Part shown: piece by piece, positions 1 through 8,921 of the stretch
Position numbering within the stretch: the stretch's first letter is position 1
Layout of the letters: every line of letters begins with the position of its first letter
Assembly (NCBI GenBank): GCA_964503085.1
Contig: CAZCYQ010000007.1
Span: 28,582-92,581, forward strand
DNA from: Bin80 sp964503085
GTDB lineage: Bacteria > Bacteroidota > Rhodothermia > Rhodothermales > Bin80
DNA length: 64,000 nt
Direction of reading: 5' to 3'
The notes under the pieces: model-generated
What the model saw: the letters and a program-made list of their open reading frames with translations, nothing else
What the model was told of the DNA's origin: nothing
Database searches by the model: none
Made by a program: the position numbers and the translations under genes

Positions 1-1
1 A

Positions 2-622
2 ATTTTTTTGCACGAACGTTATTCGCAGTTTGAAGCCATTGAAGTGGATCCACAGGCGGTGGCCTATTTACGAACCAGTTACCCGAAGTTGCACGTAAGG
101 GAGGAGAATGTGTTGAGCATTGACTGGCGGCGTGTGGACAACCCTCCTTTACATATCATTGGCAATCTACCCTATAACATCACCAGTCCGATTCTTTTTG
201 GGTTGCTGGCTGCGCACGACGTAATTGCTGAGGCAGTTCTCATGGTACAAAGGGAGGTGGCTGAGCGAATTGTAGCCAAGCCTCGAACCAAGGCATATGG
301 AATTCCAAGTGTATTTGCGCAGCTGTATGCACGCCCAAGTGTGCTGTTTAAGGTCAGTCGCAACATCTTCACTCCTAAGCCGGCCGTCGAGAGCACGGTG
401 ATTCGGCTGGAATTTGAGGATGTGGAGATCCCAGATGTGGATACGGGTCTATTGCATGCCGTGGTTCGTGCAGGGTTTAGCATGCGTCGTAAAGTACTTC
501 GCAACAGCCTTCGGCAGTGGGCGGGTGAACGGGATATTCCAGATTATTGGAAGCGATGTCGTGCGGAGGAATTATCACCTGCAGATTATGTGGAACTTGC
601 GCGTTACCTTCAAAAGCGTTAG
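2..622 (+). CDS. rsmA: 16S rRNA (adenine-N6) dimethyltransferase RsmA/KsgA, 5' partial
   Basis: C-terminal three quarters of RsmA, which dimethylates two adjacent adenines in the 3' helix of 16S rRNA during 30S maturation. The reading frame is open to the left edge, so the N-terminus with the glycine-rich SAM motif lies outside the window. Visible are the acidic SAM-ribose strand (FEAIEVDP), the catalytic NLPYN motif (about residue 54 of the visible part) and the C-terminal helical domain ending SPADYVELARYL. The stop is followed about 40 bp later by the mgtE start on the same strand. The truncation is a window-edge effect. Family assignment is secure from the NLPY motif and overall match. 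Confidence 0.93.
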   Translation: MFLHERYSQFEAIEVDPQAVAYLRTSYPKLHVREENVLSIDWRRVDNPPLHIIGNLPYNITSPILFGLLAAHDVIAEAVLMVQREVAERIVAKPRTKAYGIPSVFAQLYARPSVLFKVSRNIFTPKPAVESTVIRLEFEDVEIPDVDTGLLHAVVRAGFSMRRKVLRNSLRQWAGERDIPDYWKRCRAEELSPADYVELARYLQKR

Positions 623-663
623 AAGCACCAACTGGCTTTTCAATCGCTAATCAATACATCGTC

Positions 664-2094
664 GTGTCTGATTCCGCTACCGACATACTTAAAATTTCGC
701 CGCTTCCTGAGCTGAGTGCCGAGATAGCAGAAGCAGTTGAGGAACGGCTTGAGGAAGGTGATCTTTCTGCGGCGGTAGACTTGGTAGGTGGACTTCATCC
801 AGCCGACATCGCGCGACTCGTTACCGAACTAGGGCGCGAGCATGCCGCGAGTCTGACGCTTGCACTGCCGACCATTACCGGCGCACAGGTGCTTTCGGAA
901 TTGGATGAAGCATTCTGTGCAGATCTGCTTGCAGCTACTCCTACCAAGCGCGTGACCTCTCTTCTCAACGAGTTGGAATCCGATGATGCTGCTGATGTTC
1001 TGGGGCAGTTGGATGAGACAGTGCGCCAGCGTGTTCTGCGCGTTTTGGAAGATCGCGAGGCCGTACGCGGCCTACTGGCCTATGGGGAGGAAACTGCAGG
1101 CGGTATTATGGCTGCTGAGGTTGTCACGGTGCTCGCCAACTGGACGGTCACCGAGGCTACCGAAGAAATTCGCCGTAACGCAGAGAACACGCAAGATCTG
1201 TATGTGGTTTTTGTTACTGACCGTTCCAAGCATCTGGAGGGGTTTGTGACCACTCGACGCCTGTTGCTGTCACCCGCTGAGGCTACAATTGGTGATGTAA
1301 TGCGTACGGATGTGCGGTATGTGACTACGGATGTGGACCAGGAAGAGGTTGCACGGACTATGGAACGGTACGATTTGGTTTCTCTGGCGGTGGTGGATGA
1401 TGAGCAGCGCCTGGTTGGTCATGTTGCGATTGATGACGCAATGGATGTTATTCTTGAAGAGGCCGAAGAGGACTACCAACGACTAAGTGGTATTACTGGT
1501 GATGAGGAACCCACAGACTCGGTATTTCGAATTACCCGTGGTCGGCTACCCTGGTTATTTCTGGGTATGCTTGGGGCTGTGTTTGCGGGGAGTGTCATTG
1601 GCGTTTACGAGGAGAATATCCGGCGTGCCTCGGTTCTCGCGGCATTCATCCCGGTTGTCATGGCCATGGCTGGGAACGCCGGGATTCAGAGTTCAGCTAT
1701 TATCGTCCAAGGTTTGGCATCCGGTGAGGTTTGGTCAGCCAATATGTTTCGGCGTCTAGGCAAAGAGGTTCTTGTGGCTATAGTCAATGGCTTGGCCTTA
1801 GCGATGATGATGCTGGTTGTAGTTCTGTTGCTGTTTGGTTGGGTGGCGACGGTCTGGTCCTCTGTGGTGATGCCTGTTCCCGAACCCATGCGACTTGCCG
1901 TAACCGCGGGGCTGTCGCTCTTTGCCGTTATCGTGCTGGCTGCTGTCATTGGGGTTGCTACGCCACTAATGCTTGACAGGATTGGAGTGGATCCAGCACT
2001 GGCTACGGGCCCCTTTATCACCACCAGTAACGATATTATCGGGCTTATCGTGTTCTTTATGCTGGCGGCGACACTTTATTTACCGTTTGTTTGA
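664..2094 (+). CDS. mgtE: Magnesium transporter MgtE
   Basis: Inner-membrane Mg2+ channel of the MgtE/SLC41 family, about 476 residues with the start chosen here. Order of domains: helical MgtE N domain (about 20-140; EERLEEGDLSAAVDLV), tandem CBS domains (about 150-270; DVMRTDVRYV and LVGHVAIDDAMDVI) that sense cytosolic Mg2+, then five membrane helices (about 300-475) with the signature MAGNAGIQSSA and TGPFITTSNDIIGL at the C-terminus, which carry the selectivity filter. The open frame extends upstream into rsmA, but family length and the spacing to the rsmA stop favour the GTG at 664. It is the last core gene before the accessory island. Confidence 0.93.
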   Translation: MSDSATDILKISPLPELSAEIAEAVEERLEEGDLSAAVDLVGGLHPADIARLVTELGREHAASLTLALPTITGAQVLSELDEAFCADLLAATPTKRVTSLLNELESDDAADVLGQLDETVRQRVLRVLEDREAVRGLLAYGEETAGGIMAAEVVTVLANWTVTEATEEIRRNAENTQDLYVVFVTDRSKHLEGFVTTRRLLLSPAEATIGDVMRTDVRYVTTDVDQEEVARTMERYDLVSLAVVDDEQRLVGHVAIDDAMDVILEEAEEDYQRLSGITGDEEPTDSVFRITRGRLPWLFLGMLGAVFAGSVIGVYEENIRRASVLAAFIPVVMAMAGNAGIQSSAIIVQGLASGEVWSANMFRRLGKEVLVAIVNGLALAMMMLVVVLLLFGWVATVWSSVVMPVPEPMRLAVTAGLSLFAVIVLAAVIGVATPLMLDRIGVDPALATGPFITTSNDIIGLIVFFMLAATLYLPFV

Positions 2095-2210
2095 GTCAAT
2101 TCACAGTGAGTGAATCTAATGCGGCGGGGAAGGGTAGATGGTTCCGGGCGCGTTCAAAAGTGAGATCTTCCAGATCCTAAAGATCGCGCTACAGTGGAGA
2201 GGTAATGCAT

Positions 2211-2301
2211 ATTCCGAGCGAACTGGGGGCACTGATTCCGAATGAAGCGGGGCACCATTCCGAGCGAAGCGGGGCACTAATCCGAGCGAAGTGGAGTACC
2301 A
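2211..2301. repeat. Four imperfect ~22-24-bp tandem repeats resembling an IS end
   Basis: Four units with the core ATTCCGAGCGAAGCGGGGCAC and small variations. Read on the minus strand the core becomes GTGCCCCGCTTCGCTCGGAAT, similar to the plus-strand repeats at 2724-3003 (GTGTCCC-CTTCC-CCGGAAT). The two arrays are therefore in inverted orientation. Multi-repeat termini of this kind are known from IS21-family elements, where they bind transposase. No transposase gene is visible, so the element type is inferred. Confidence 0.6.
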
Positions 2302-2340
2302 TCGGCACCGGCGAAAAAAATCGTTGAACAACGATCTGCC

Positions 2341-2632
2341 CGCAGTTCAGATTCGCTGAAAGATGAGCCCAAGAGAACACTTCTTTGAGCGCTCTCCATC
2401 TTGCAGAGCGCAAGTCGGAGGACATGCTCCACTCTGACGAATTTGGGTCAGGGAAACAATTGCTCTTGGGCGCGCGCATTTTTGATGCCTTCCTCGCCAA
2501 CCATGTTCGCATTGTAATCAATGAAGCGCTGCTGAAGTGCAGGGTCGGATGTGGCAAGTATCTGTACCGCCAATAGAGCAGCGTTCTTTGAGCCATCGAT
2601 GGGCAGGGCTTCCACAGGAATTCCGCTTGGCA
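2341..2632. repeat. Left copy of ~292-bp direct repeat (purE 3' end plus downstream flank)
   Basis: This segment matches 11063-11355 in the same orientation: the last 60 or so codons of purE plus about 110 bp downstream of its stop. Similarity begins at GTTCAG...CGCTGAAA (2345) and ends abruptly at CCGCTTGGCA (about 2632). The two copies have clear base differences throughout the coding and non-coding parts, so the duplication is either old or of foreign origin. It marks the left boundary of the CRISPR-carrying island. Confidence 0.85.
2448..2632 (-). pseudogene. purE 3'-terminal fragment (duplicate)
   Basis: Encodes only the last ~61 residues of N5-carboxyaminoimidazole ribonucleotide mutase, ending AQEQLF-P. 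It has no start, no CAIR-binding N-terminal half and no catalytic GSDSD motif. Comparing the deduced peptide with the intact PurE at 11171-11668 gives 50 identical residues of 61, with most changes in the last third. The frame upstream of the breakpoint (SYLIR...) is not PurE. It is a remnant created when the island entered at purE, not a working gene. Confidence 0.85.
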
Positions 2633-2723
2633 AGCGAATAAGATAACTCTGACAGGAAGATCGAAAATAAATGCCTGATGCACGCGCACATATCAAGGCA
2701 ATTCCGCAAACCCCCCGCATATA

Positions 2724-3003
2724 AGGTGTCCCATTTTCACCGGATTGGTGTCCCAGANNNNNNNNNNNNNNNNNNNNNNNNNNNNNNNNNNNNNNNNNNN
2801 NNNNNNNNNNNNNNNNNNNNNNNNNNNNNNNNNNNNNNNNNNNNNNNNNNNNNNNNNTCAATCGGATTGGTGTCCCAGATCAATCGGATTGGTGTCCCAG
2901 ATCAATCGGATTGGTGTCCCAGATCAATCGGATTAGTGTCCCACTTCCACCGGAATAGGTGTCCCAGTTCCAGCGGAATAGGTGTCCCAGTTCCAGCGGA
3001 ATA
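2724..3003 (+). repeat. ~22-bp tandem repeats containing a scaffold gap
   Basis: Tandem units GGTGTCCCAGATCAATCGGATT, four nearly identical around 2858-2945, grading into variants with CCACTTCCACCGGAATA and CCAGTTCCAGCGGAATA. Two units lie to the left of the N-run and the rest to the right, so the gap sits inside the array and the true repeat number is unknown. The units are inverted relative to 2211-2301 and resemble the multi-copy terminal repeats of IS21-type elements. An element body could be hidden in the gap. Confidence 0.75.
2758..2857. other. Assembly gap, 100 Ns
   Basis: Exactly 100 ambiguous bases inside a tandem repeat array, the usual scaffolding placeholder. The real length and contents are unknown and it could hold further repeats or an insertion sequence. 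Confidence 0.98.
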
Positions 3004-3475
3004 TAGAGGCTTGGCCTCCCCGGAGAGTTGTATCAGGCAGCGGTAACGGCGAAATCACGTCCAATATCTCCGCGAAAATCAATGCTGCCCCTTGAAGTAT
3101 CGTTCTCCGAAATTGAACGCATTCTTCAATAGTTTCAAATTAATAATAATATAACCAATATGGCCCAATATATAATAGAAAAAGAATATAAGTGACGTAA
3201 AAAATACGTGAATCATTACTAAACTATCAGGGAATTAGTAAGGGAGTTGTCCAGTAAAGGGAGACTGTTGCACAAAGCTATCGATTTTGACCTTTGAAGT
3301 ATTCTTATCCAAAATTTCGGGGCTTTTTTTCGACAGACTTGATTAGTCAGGCGATGGGTACAGCGTCGATCGCTGGAGTGAGATCAGCACATTCCGCACA
3401 TTTGTTTGTGAGCCTCTCCCCCGGTAGTAACGGGCGGCATTAGTCAAGGTAATCTTAATATTAGGAGGTTTTAGA
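3004..3475 (+). promoter_or_regulatory. AT-rich region upstream of the cas operon with strong RBS
   Basis: About 470 bp without a supported gene. The middle (3120-3240) is strongly AT-rich, unlike the flanking DNA, and is the likely place for the cas operon promoter, though no single -10/-35 pair is convincing. A clear Shine-Dalgarno sequence, TAGGAGG (about 3462-3468), precedes the csb1 ATG at 3476. Such a strong site is unusual for this window, where most starts have weak ribosome-binding sites. Confidence 0.5.
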
Positions 3476-4675
3476 ATGGCCAGCATATTCAAGTTCGAAC
3501 ATGTGCTTCAAGGTTGTGAAGACGATGCATTCGAAAATGGGATACGAATTGAAACTGAGCTGATGCCCTTGGGTGGACCAGGTAGCCCTGTCAAACCAGC
3601 GGTGTACGCAGGGGGGCGATACCAGCGTGATCGTCGTTGGTCCTGCCCCGAGGATTCAGAAGCTCAACATGTCATCGTGGTCGACAATGTACCTTCCCAA
3701 GCGAACCGTTTGGAAGAGGCACTTCGTCGTCATCGAGACTCAATAGAGTTACCAGAATTTATTCTTGATTTCTCTGAAATCGGATACTTACCCTCTCACT
3801 TGCCAAGGAGTCTATCAAGCTTTCAATTTCCACATCGCAACGCAGACGCCTACCTGAGAGATGCGATGTTAAATGGAGAGGATTTCATCAATACAGATTT
3901 GGGTAGAAAGATATTCAATGCTACCACCCAGAATTGTGGTCATCTGATGGCATGGTTCCCACAAGCACTTTTGTACGGATTCTGGCAGTCGCACCTAGGT
4001 AAGAAACGGTCTAATAGTAAGCATGCACGCGCATGGGTTTCTGAAATCATTGGCTGGCAACCAGCGGAGACCGAAACACGAGTCTTTGGTCTGAAAGGTG
4101 ATGATCTTAACCTGAATGTTAATGATCCTATAACTATCAATCCTAATGACCAAACCCAATGGAAAATTGGAAAGGATGCGAACATTGAAGATGGGAAAAC
4201 AAAGAGATTGTCGGAAATAGGGCACGGTCAAGTCCCGTTCACAGGAAACGATGCAAGTTTGGCAGCAATTTCGTTTACGCGAATCTCACAGACAGCTACT
4301 GTTTCATTTGCGCAACTGCGCAGGATCCGTGTGGATGATCTGTTTGGATCCAAGAAGAATGCAGCTTGTCGTGCCATATTGGTTGCTCTCGGTCTGCATG
4401 CACATCAACTGGCCTTTGGTCGTGGATTCTCGCTGCGCTCGGGGGCTGATCTTCGCCCCCATGCTACAAAGTGTACATGGCTTGGAAGCGATGCCGACTC
4501 TCAGATTGATTTAGGCACTGCTGAAGACACGCTTAACTTGCTTCAATCTGCAAAGCGATATGCTGAATCGGTTGGTGTAACGCTCGACGGTTGGCGTAAG
4601 CAGCCGACAATACTCAAACCGAAGGATAATCTGAAGGAAGCAATTCGTGCAACGTGGCCCCAAACCACCGACTGA
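3476..4675 (+). CDS. csb1: Type I-G (I-U) CRISPR-associated protein Csb1/Cas7
   Basis: Backbone (Cas7-type) subunit of the type I-G Cascade, expected to polymerise along the crRNA. 399 residues, normal for the GSU0053/Csb1 family. Recognised from the N-terminal block with Y-GGRYQRDRR and the block VIVVDNVPSQANRLEEAL (about 65-82), which corresponds to the family's ES-QS-ANR-E motif, plus ALLYGFWQSHLG and the ARAWVSEIIGW region. First gene of the operon; its TGA overlaps the ATG of csb2, implying translational coupling. No frameshift or internal stop. Assignment rests on motifs and on the neighbouring csb2 and cas3. Confidence 0.85.
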   Translation: MASIFKFEHVLQGCEDDAFENGIRIETELMPLGGPGSPVKPAVYAGGRYQRDRRWSCPEDSEAQHVIVVDNVPSQANRLEEALRRHRDSIELPEFILDFSEIGYLPSHLPRSLSSFQFPHRNADAYLRDAMLNGEDFINTDLGRKIFNATTQNCGHLMAWFPQALLYGFWQSHLGKKRSNSKHARAWVSEIIGWQPAETETRVFGLKGDDLNLNVNDPITINPNDQTQWKIGKDANIEDGKTKRLSEIGHGQVPFTGNDASLAAISFTRISQTATVSFAQLRRIRVDDLFGSKKNAACRAILVALGLHAHQLAFGRGFSLRSGADLRPHATKCTWLGSDADSQIDLGTAEDTLNLLQSAKRYAESVGVTLDGWRKQPTILKPKDNLKEAIRATWPQTTD

Positions 4676-6126
4676 TGTTGACAATATCAGTGGAGCTACT
4701 GCACGCAACCTTTCGCGGAGATCCAAGCGGCGCGGCTAACACAGGTCGATTACCTCAGGGAGAGTGGCCCCCGTCGCCAATGCGCCTTTTCGCCGCCTTT
4801 GTTGCTGCAGACGGGACAAGAGAGAACAGTTGGGCAACAGATGGTTCGGAACTCAACTGGTTTGAACAATTATCGCCACCGGTTATCTACGCCGATTCGA
4901 CTCCATTGCACAAAACTTTGTTGCCGAGGTATGTCGTGCGCTACCGTCATACGGGACTGTCAAAAAAGTTGAAGGAATTGACGTGCCAGAAGGAGTACAT
5001 TAACCGCGAAAGTACGCTTGTTCAACCGGGTATACGAATTTCTCCACGGGATTCACACATCGTGTACTTCTGGGACGTTGAAACTCCAGATACATCTATT
5101 TTCAAGGCCCTTCAACGACGTGCCGCACGAGTGGGATATCTTGGCGCGTCCGATTCACCTGTCAGAGTGCGTGTCTCAAGTTGCGCATCGGTGATCGCAG
5201 ACAAAACTCATGCCTTCGTTCCCGACGAATCGGGTGATGCTGTGATCAATGTTGCAAAACCTGGCGATTTAAGAGTCTTGGATCGATTTTACGATGAATG
5301 GCAAAAACGTGGTGCTTCAGTAAGCCGGTCACAGTTTCCTGCGCTTGGTCGTGGGTATCGCTACCGTCCACCCATGTTGTCCAAACCGGTTGATCCGGGA
5401 AAGGTAGTCGCGTGGATGCGCCTTGACTCAGCTGTTTCTGGTCGCAGAATTTCCACAGTCACACAACTTTTTAAACAATCTGTTCTTAGCCAGTACCAAC
5501 ACCTCTATGGAGAGCCACCCCAAGTTCTGCATGGCCACGGATTTCGCGGCAAGGGTTATGAAATTGCGCGATACTTGGCTCTTCCAGATGTGGGCTATCC
5601 CAGATCGGAAGGCCGAATTCACGGTATAGCGTTGTGGATGCCTCCGGGAATCAGCTCACTAGAGCATGAGCGGTCTCGAACCGCAGCTTATGCTGTGAGA
5701 CGGCTTACTGGGCCATCCATCAACGTATCGCTTGGGCTTCATCTTGAGCCTCATACTCGTGAAGATCGCCCAGTAGCCGCCAACTCTTGGAGGTGGCTTG
5801 GTCCGTCAAAGGAATGGGTGACAGCCTTTCCAGCGATTCATGAGCGGCGGCGAACTCCTAACTTGAACGAGATAGGTCGGTGGTGCAATCACGCAGGATT
5901 ACCTAGGCCAATCGAAGTTCGGTCATCGCGTACTCCCATGGTCCCTGGTGCAGTTGATCTGTCCCCTGTTGAGGTGAATCGTCGCAACAGACCTGCGTTG
6001 CCATACTCTCACATTTGGATGCGGTTTACTCAGGATATCTGTGGTCCAGTTGTTGTCGGATCCGGGCGACAGCGTGGGTTCGGTCTTTGTATTCCACTAA
6101 AGCAAGGACTAAAGTCTAGTTCATGA
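4675..6126 (+). CDS. csb2: Type I-G (I-U) CRISPR-associated protein Csb2 (Cas5-Cas6 fusion)
   Basis: About 483 residues. In type I-G this protein combines the Cas5 role (binding the 5' handle) with Cas6 processing of the pre-crRNA. The start is taken at the ATG at 4675, which overlaps the csb1 stop (TGATG) and gives the typical N-terminus MLTISVELLH; an upstream in-frame ATG at 4654 also exists. Hallmarks are GEWPPSPMRLFAAFVAADG near the N-terminus and the C-terminal glycine-rich GSGRQRGFGLCIPL, the RAMP G-loop. The stop overlaps the cas3 start (ATGA). Intact by length and motifs. Confidence 0.85.
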   Translation: MLTISVELLHATFRGDPSGAANTGRLPQGEWPPSPMRLFAAFVAADGTRENSWATDGSELNWFEQLSPPVIYADSTPLHKTLLPRYVVRYRHTGLSKKLKELTCQKEYINRESTLVQPGIRISPRDSHIVYFWDVETPDTSIFKALQRRAARVGYLGASDSPVRVRVSSCASVIADKTHAFVPDESGDAVINVAKPGDLRVLDRFYDEWQKRGASVSRSQFPALGRGYRYRPPMLSKPVDPGKVVAWMRLDSAVSGRRISTVTQLFKQSVLSQYQHLYGEPPQVLHGHGFRGKGYEIARYLALPDVGYPRSEGRIHGIALWMPPGISSLEHERSRTAAYAVRRLTGPSINVSLGLHLEPHTREDRPVAANSWRWLGPSKEWVTAFPAIHERRRTPNLNEIGRWCNHAGLPRPIEVRSSRTPMVPGAVDLSPVEVNRRNRPALPYSHIWMRFTQDICGPVVVGSGRQRGFGLCIPLKQGLKSSS

Positions 6127-8921
6127 ATCTTCAAGGTTCAAATGGCATGGATGTATCCATTGATATGCCAGAGTTCAACGAGTTCTACCGGGCGATTAAT
6201 AAACGTGAGCCGTTTCCCTGGCAGTCTCGCTTGGCAAATCACATTGCTTTAACAGGTAGGTGGTACACCGAAGTTGGTGTGCCTACAGGACTAGGCAAGA
6301 CCGCATGCTTAGATATCGCAGTATGGTGGTTGGCATCGCAAGCTACATGCGATCCGACCCAGCGAATTGCACCAACACGTATCTGGTGGGTGGTTAACCG
6401 GAGGTTGCTTGTAGATTCGACATTTAAACATGCCGAGAAAATAAAAAATACGCTTAGTGCCCCCGAATTGGCAGAGCTTCAGGAGGAAGATCAAGAGATT
6501 GTAATGACCGTAGCGAATCGGTTACGATCTATTGCAGGCAACCCTAAAGCTACACCGCTTGAGGTGATTCAATTGTGTGGGGGAATCGCTTCCCGTCGGC
6601 CGACTGCTCCGTCACAACCGGCTATCATTCTGTCTACGCTCCCCATGTATGGCTCCCGAATGCTATTTCGCGGTTATGGCTCCAGTCGGGAGATGAGGTC
6701 TATTGATGCCGCAATGGCAGGAACCGACAGTCTTGTCTTGCTAGATGAGGCCAATTTGACACCCCATTTGAGGACACTGTGTTCAGCAATTTCGGACTGT
6801 ACGATCCGCGCAAATCCTATTTTGAACGAAGCCCGTTCGAGGCCAACGCTGGTTCAATTGACGGCCACGGGTGGCCAAATCAACGAAGGGAGGTTTACGC
6901 TTGATGATGAAGACCGGAGGCATCCTGTCGTACGGGAACGCTTAGATGCGGTGAAGCTACTTGAGCTTAGGATTAAAACGACCAAACGTGAGCGCCACTT
7001 GGCGGAGGCTACGTGCGATGTATTGAATAAGGCCCCAACTTGGTCAACTTGTATCGTTTTTGTGAATACCCCAAAGACTGCGCGAAGGGTCTATTCCCGC
7101 CTAAGGAGTCTGATGAATAGAGCAGAGATACTGCTGATTACTTGCCGGACGCGTGAGCGGGAAGCAGAACAGATACGGAAACGGGTGCTTCATCCCGTAC
7201 ATGGGATGCTCGCTTCATGTAATACATATGGTGAGCGCAACCGTCATCTTATCGTTGTTGCTACACAGACATTAGAGGTCGGGGCGGATATTGACGCAGA
7301 ATACCTTGTTACAGAACAGTGCGGGATTCGAGCGCTAACGCAGCGACTAGGCCGATTAAATCGCCTCGGGAGATTTAAAGATTCAGTTGCCGTGTACGTG
7401 CACATGCCCACTGGTAAGCGCCTGACTAAAGTAGAGAACTGGTCTGTCTATGGTAGTGAGCCAAGGGTCCTGCTTAGTAAACTACAGGATCTTGAGGATG
7501 CCTCGGATGAGGTGAATTTATCCCCTGGGTGTGTAGCAATAATGTTAGGCTCCCCAAATGAAGATTCTGGTAGGGCGCCAGAATTGTTGCCAGGAATTTT
7601 ATGGGAATGGACTAAGACCTCATTTCCACCCGAGGGCGAGGCCCCTGTGGAGCCGTATTTTAGCGGTATCAGAGGTGCTAGAAGGTTCGTAACTGTAATT
7701 TGGCGAGCCCACTTACCTCCGGACGGGCAACGATTGTGGCCTCGCGCTAGGAGTCATGAGACAATTGATGTTCCCATTGGCGAAGTTAGGGAAGCGTTGA
7801 AAGATGATTTGAGACAAGGTAAGGTCATCCGATTGGGTTCTGACGGCATAACTGTCGAGGAAACCTCACGTATTAGGCCGGGGGATCAGATCGTGTTACC
7901 CACAAGTCGCGGTCTTATGGACGAATTCGGCTGGAATCATGAGTCTACCGACCGGGTTGAGGACGTATCTCTGGTGGAGTACGGATTGCCACTAGATGCT
8001 GAGGCAATTAAGTGCATCTGTGGCATTTCGATCAGTAGACAGCTGTTGGATACAATTCTAAACAAGTCAGATGATAGTACGGAGATTGAACCACAGCAAA
8101 AAATCTACGCAATTAACGACCTTCTTAACGCTATTAGCCAGACGGTTCCATTTGGCTGGAATCTGGAAGAATGGGGCAAATTTGTTAATTCACTGAATAA
8201 ACAGGTTGTGGAAGTCCCAAAGGAAGTGCCTCGACTACAGACAACGCAGCCGAAACCCGAAATTCCAAGCGATGATTTCGATGAAAGATCTCTTGCCGCC
8301 ATTGCGGTAGAACTGGAGTCGCATTGTGAGGCCGTAGCCGTTTCAGCTAAAAATGTCTGCGCTTGCCTTGGGTTGTCATCTAATTTAGCTGATGTAGTGG
8401 AGCATGCTGGCAGGCTGCATGATATAGGTAAAGCGGACCAACGATTTCAGCGGTGGCTCAAACCGGATTGGAATCAAGGTAGTACATTTTTGGCCAAGTC
8501 AGAAATGCCTCGCCATCAATGGGAGGTAAGCCGACTTGCGGCTGGGTGGCCACAAGGAGGCCGCCATGAAGCCTTGTCGGCTCGTTTGGTTTGCGTTTGG
8601 CTCAATGAAAATCCAGATTGGGGTGACTCAATTAGCAGGGATCTTCTTGTGCATCTGGTAATCAGCCATCATGGGAAGGGTCGACCGCTTGTTAAGCCCG
8701 TTGATGACAATGTTTGTCTCACTCTTGAGGCGTCAATATCAGGAGAACCGGTGAGTGTTTCAGCTGGCCTTGAGGTTGCAGACTGGGAGCAACCAAGTCG
8801 ATTTCAAAAACTAAACAATCATTTCGGACCATGGGGATTAGCGTTGCTTGAGGCCATTCTGAGACTTTCAGATCATGCGGTATCCTCGGGAGTAGATTTG
8901 ATACCAGAAGTAAATCAATGA
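6123..8921 (+). CDS. cas3: Cas3 helicase-nuclease with C-terminal HD domain (type I-G)
   Basis: 932 residues. It is recruited by Cascade to unwind and degrade target DNA. Helicase motifs in order: Walker A PTGLGKTA (about 54-61), motif II LLDEAN (a DEAN variant where DEAH is commoner), motif III LTATGG, CIVFVNTPKTARRVY, QTLEVGADID and the arginine-finger motif LTQRLGRLNRLG. The HD nuclease lies at the C-terminus, as in the I-G/I-U Cas3 group and opposite to most type I Cas3: HAGRLHDIGKA-QRFQ, RHQWEVSRLA and LVISHHGKGRP are all present. ATGA overlaps at both ends place it in one coupled operon. It appears catalytically competent. Confidence 0.92.
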   Translation: MNLQGSNGMDVSIDMPEFNEFYRAINKREPFPWQSRLANHIALTGRWYTEVGVPTGLGKTACLDIAVWWLASQATCDPTQRIAPTRIWWVVNRRLLVDSTFKHAEKIKNTLSAPELAELQEEDQEIVMTVANRLRSIAGNPKATPLEVIQLCGGIASRRPTAPSQPAIILSTLPMYGSRMLFRGYGSSREMRSIDAAMAGTDSLVLLDEANLTPHLRTLCSAISDCTIRANPILNEARSRPTLVQLTATGGQINEGRFTLDDEDRRHPVVRERLDAVKLLELRIKTTKRERHLAEATCDVLNKAPTWSTCIVFVNTPKTARRVYSRLRSLMNRAEILLITCRTREREAEQIRKRVLHPVHGMLASCNTYGERNRHLIVVATQTLEVGADIDAEYLVTEQCGIRALTQRLGRLNRLGRFKDSVAVYVHMPTGKRLTKVENWSVYGSEPRVLLSKLQDLEDASDEVNLSPGCVAIMLGSPNEDSGRAPELLPGILWEWTKTSFPPEGEAPVEPYFSGIRGARRFVTVIWRAHLPPDGQRLWPRARSHETIDVPIGEVREALKDDLRQGKVIRLGSDGITVEETSRIRPGDQIVLPTSRGLMDEFGWNHESTDRVEDVSLVEYGLPLDAEAIKCICGISISRQLLDTILNKSDDSTEIEPQQKIYAINDLLNAISQTVPFGWNLEEWGKFVNSLNKQVVEVPKEVPRLQTTQPKPEIPSDDFDERSLAAIAVELESHCEAVAVSAKNVCACLGLSSNLADVVEHAGRLHDIGKADQRFQRWLKPDWNQGSTFLAKSEMPRHQWEVSRLAAGWPQGGRHEALSARLVCVWLNENPDWGDSISRDLLVHLVISHHGKGRPLVKPVDDNVCLTLEASISGEPVSVSAGLEVADWEQPSRFQKLNNHFGPWGLALLEAILRLSDHAVSSGVDLIPEVNQ

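Noticed and set aside
2678..3046. 122-codon frame through the tandem repeats and the gap
   Set aside because: It is an artefact of translating 22-bp repeats and Ns.
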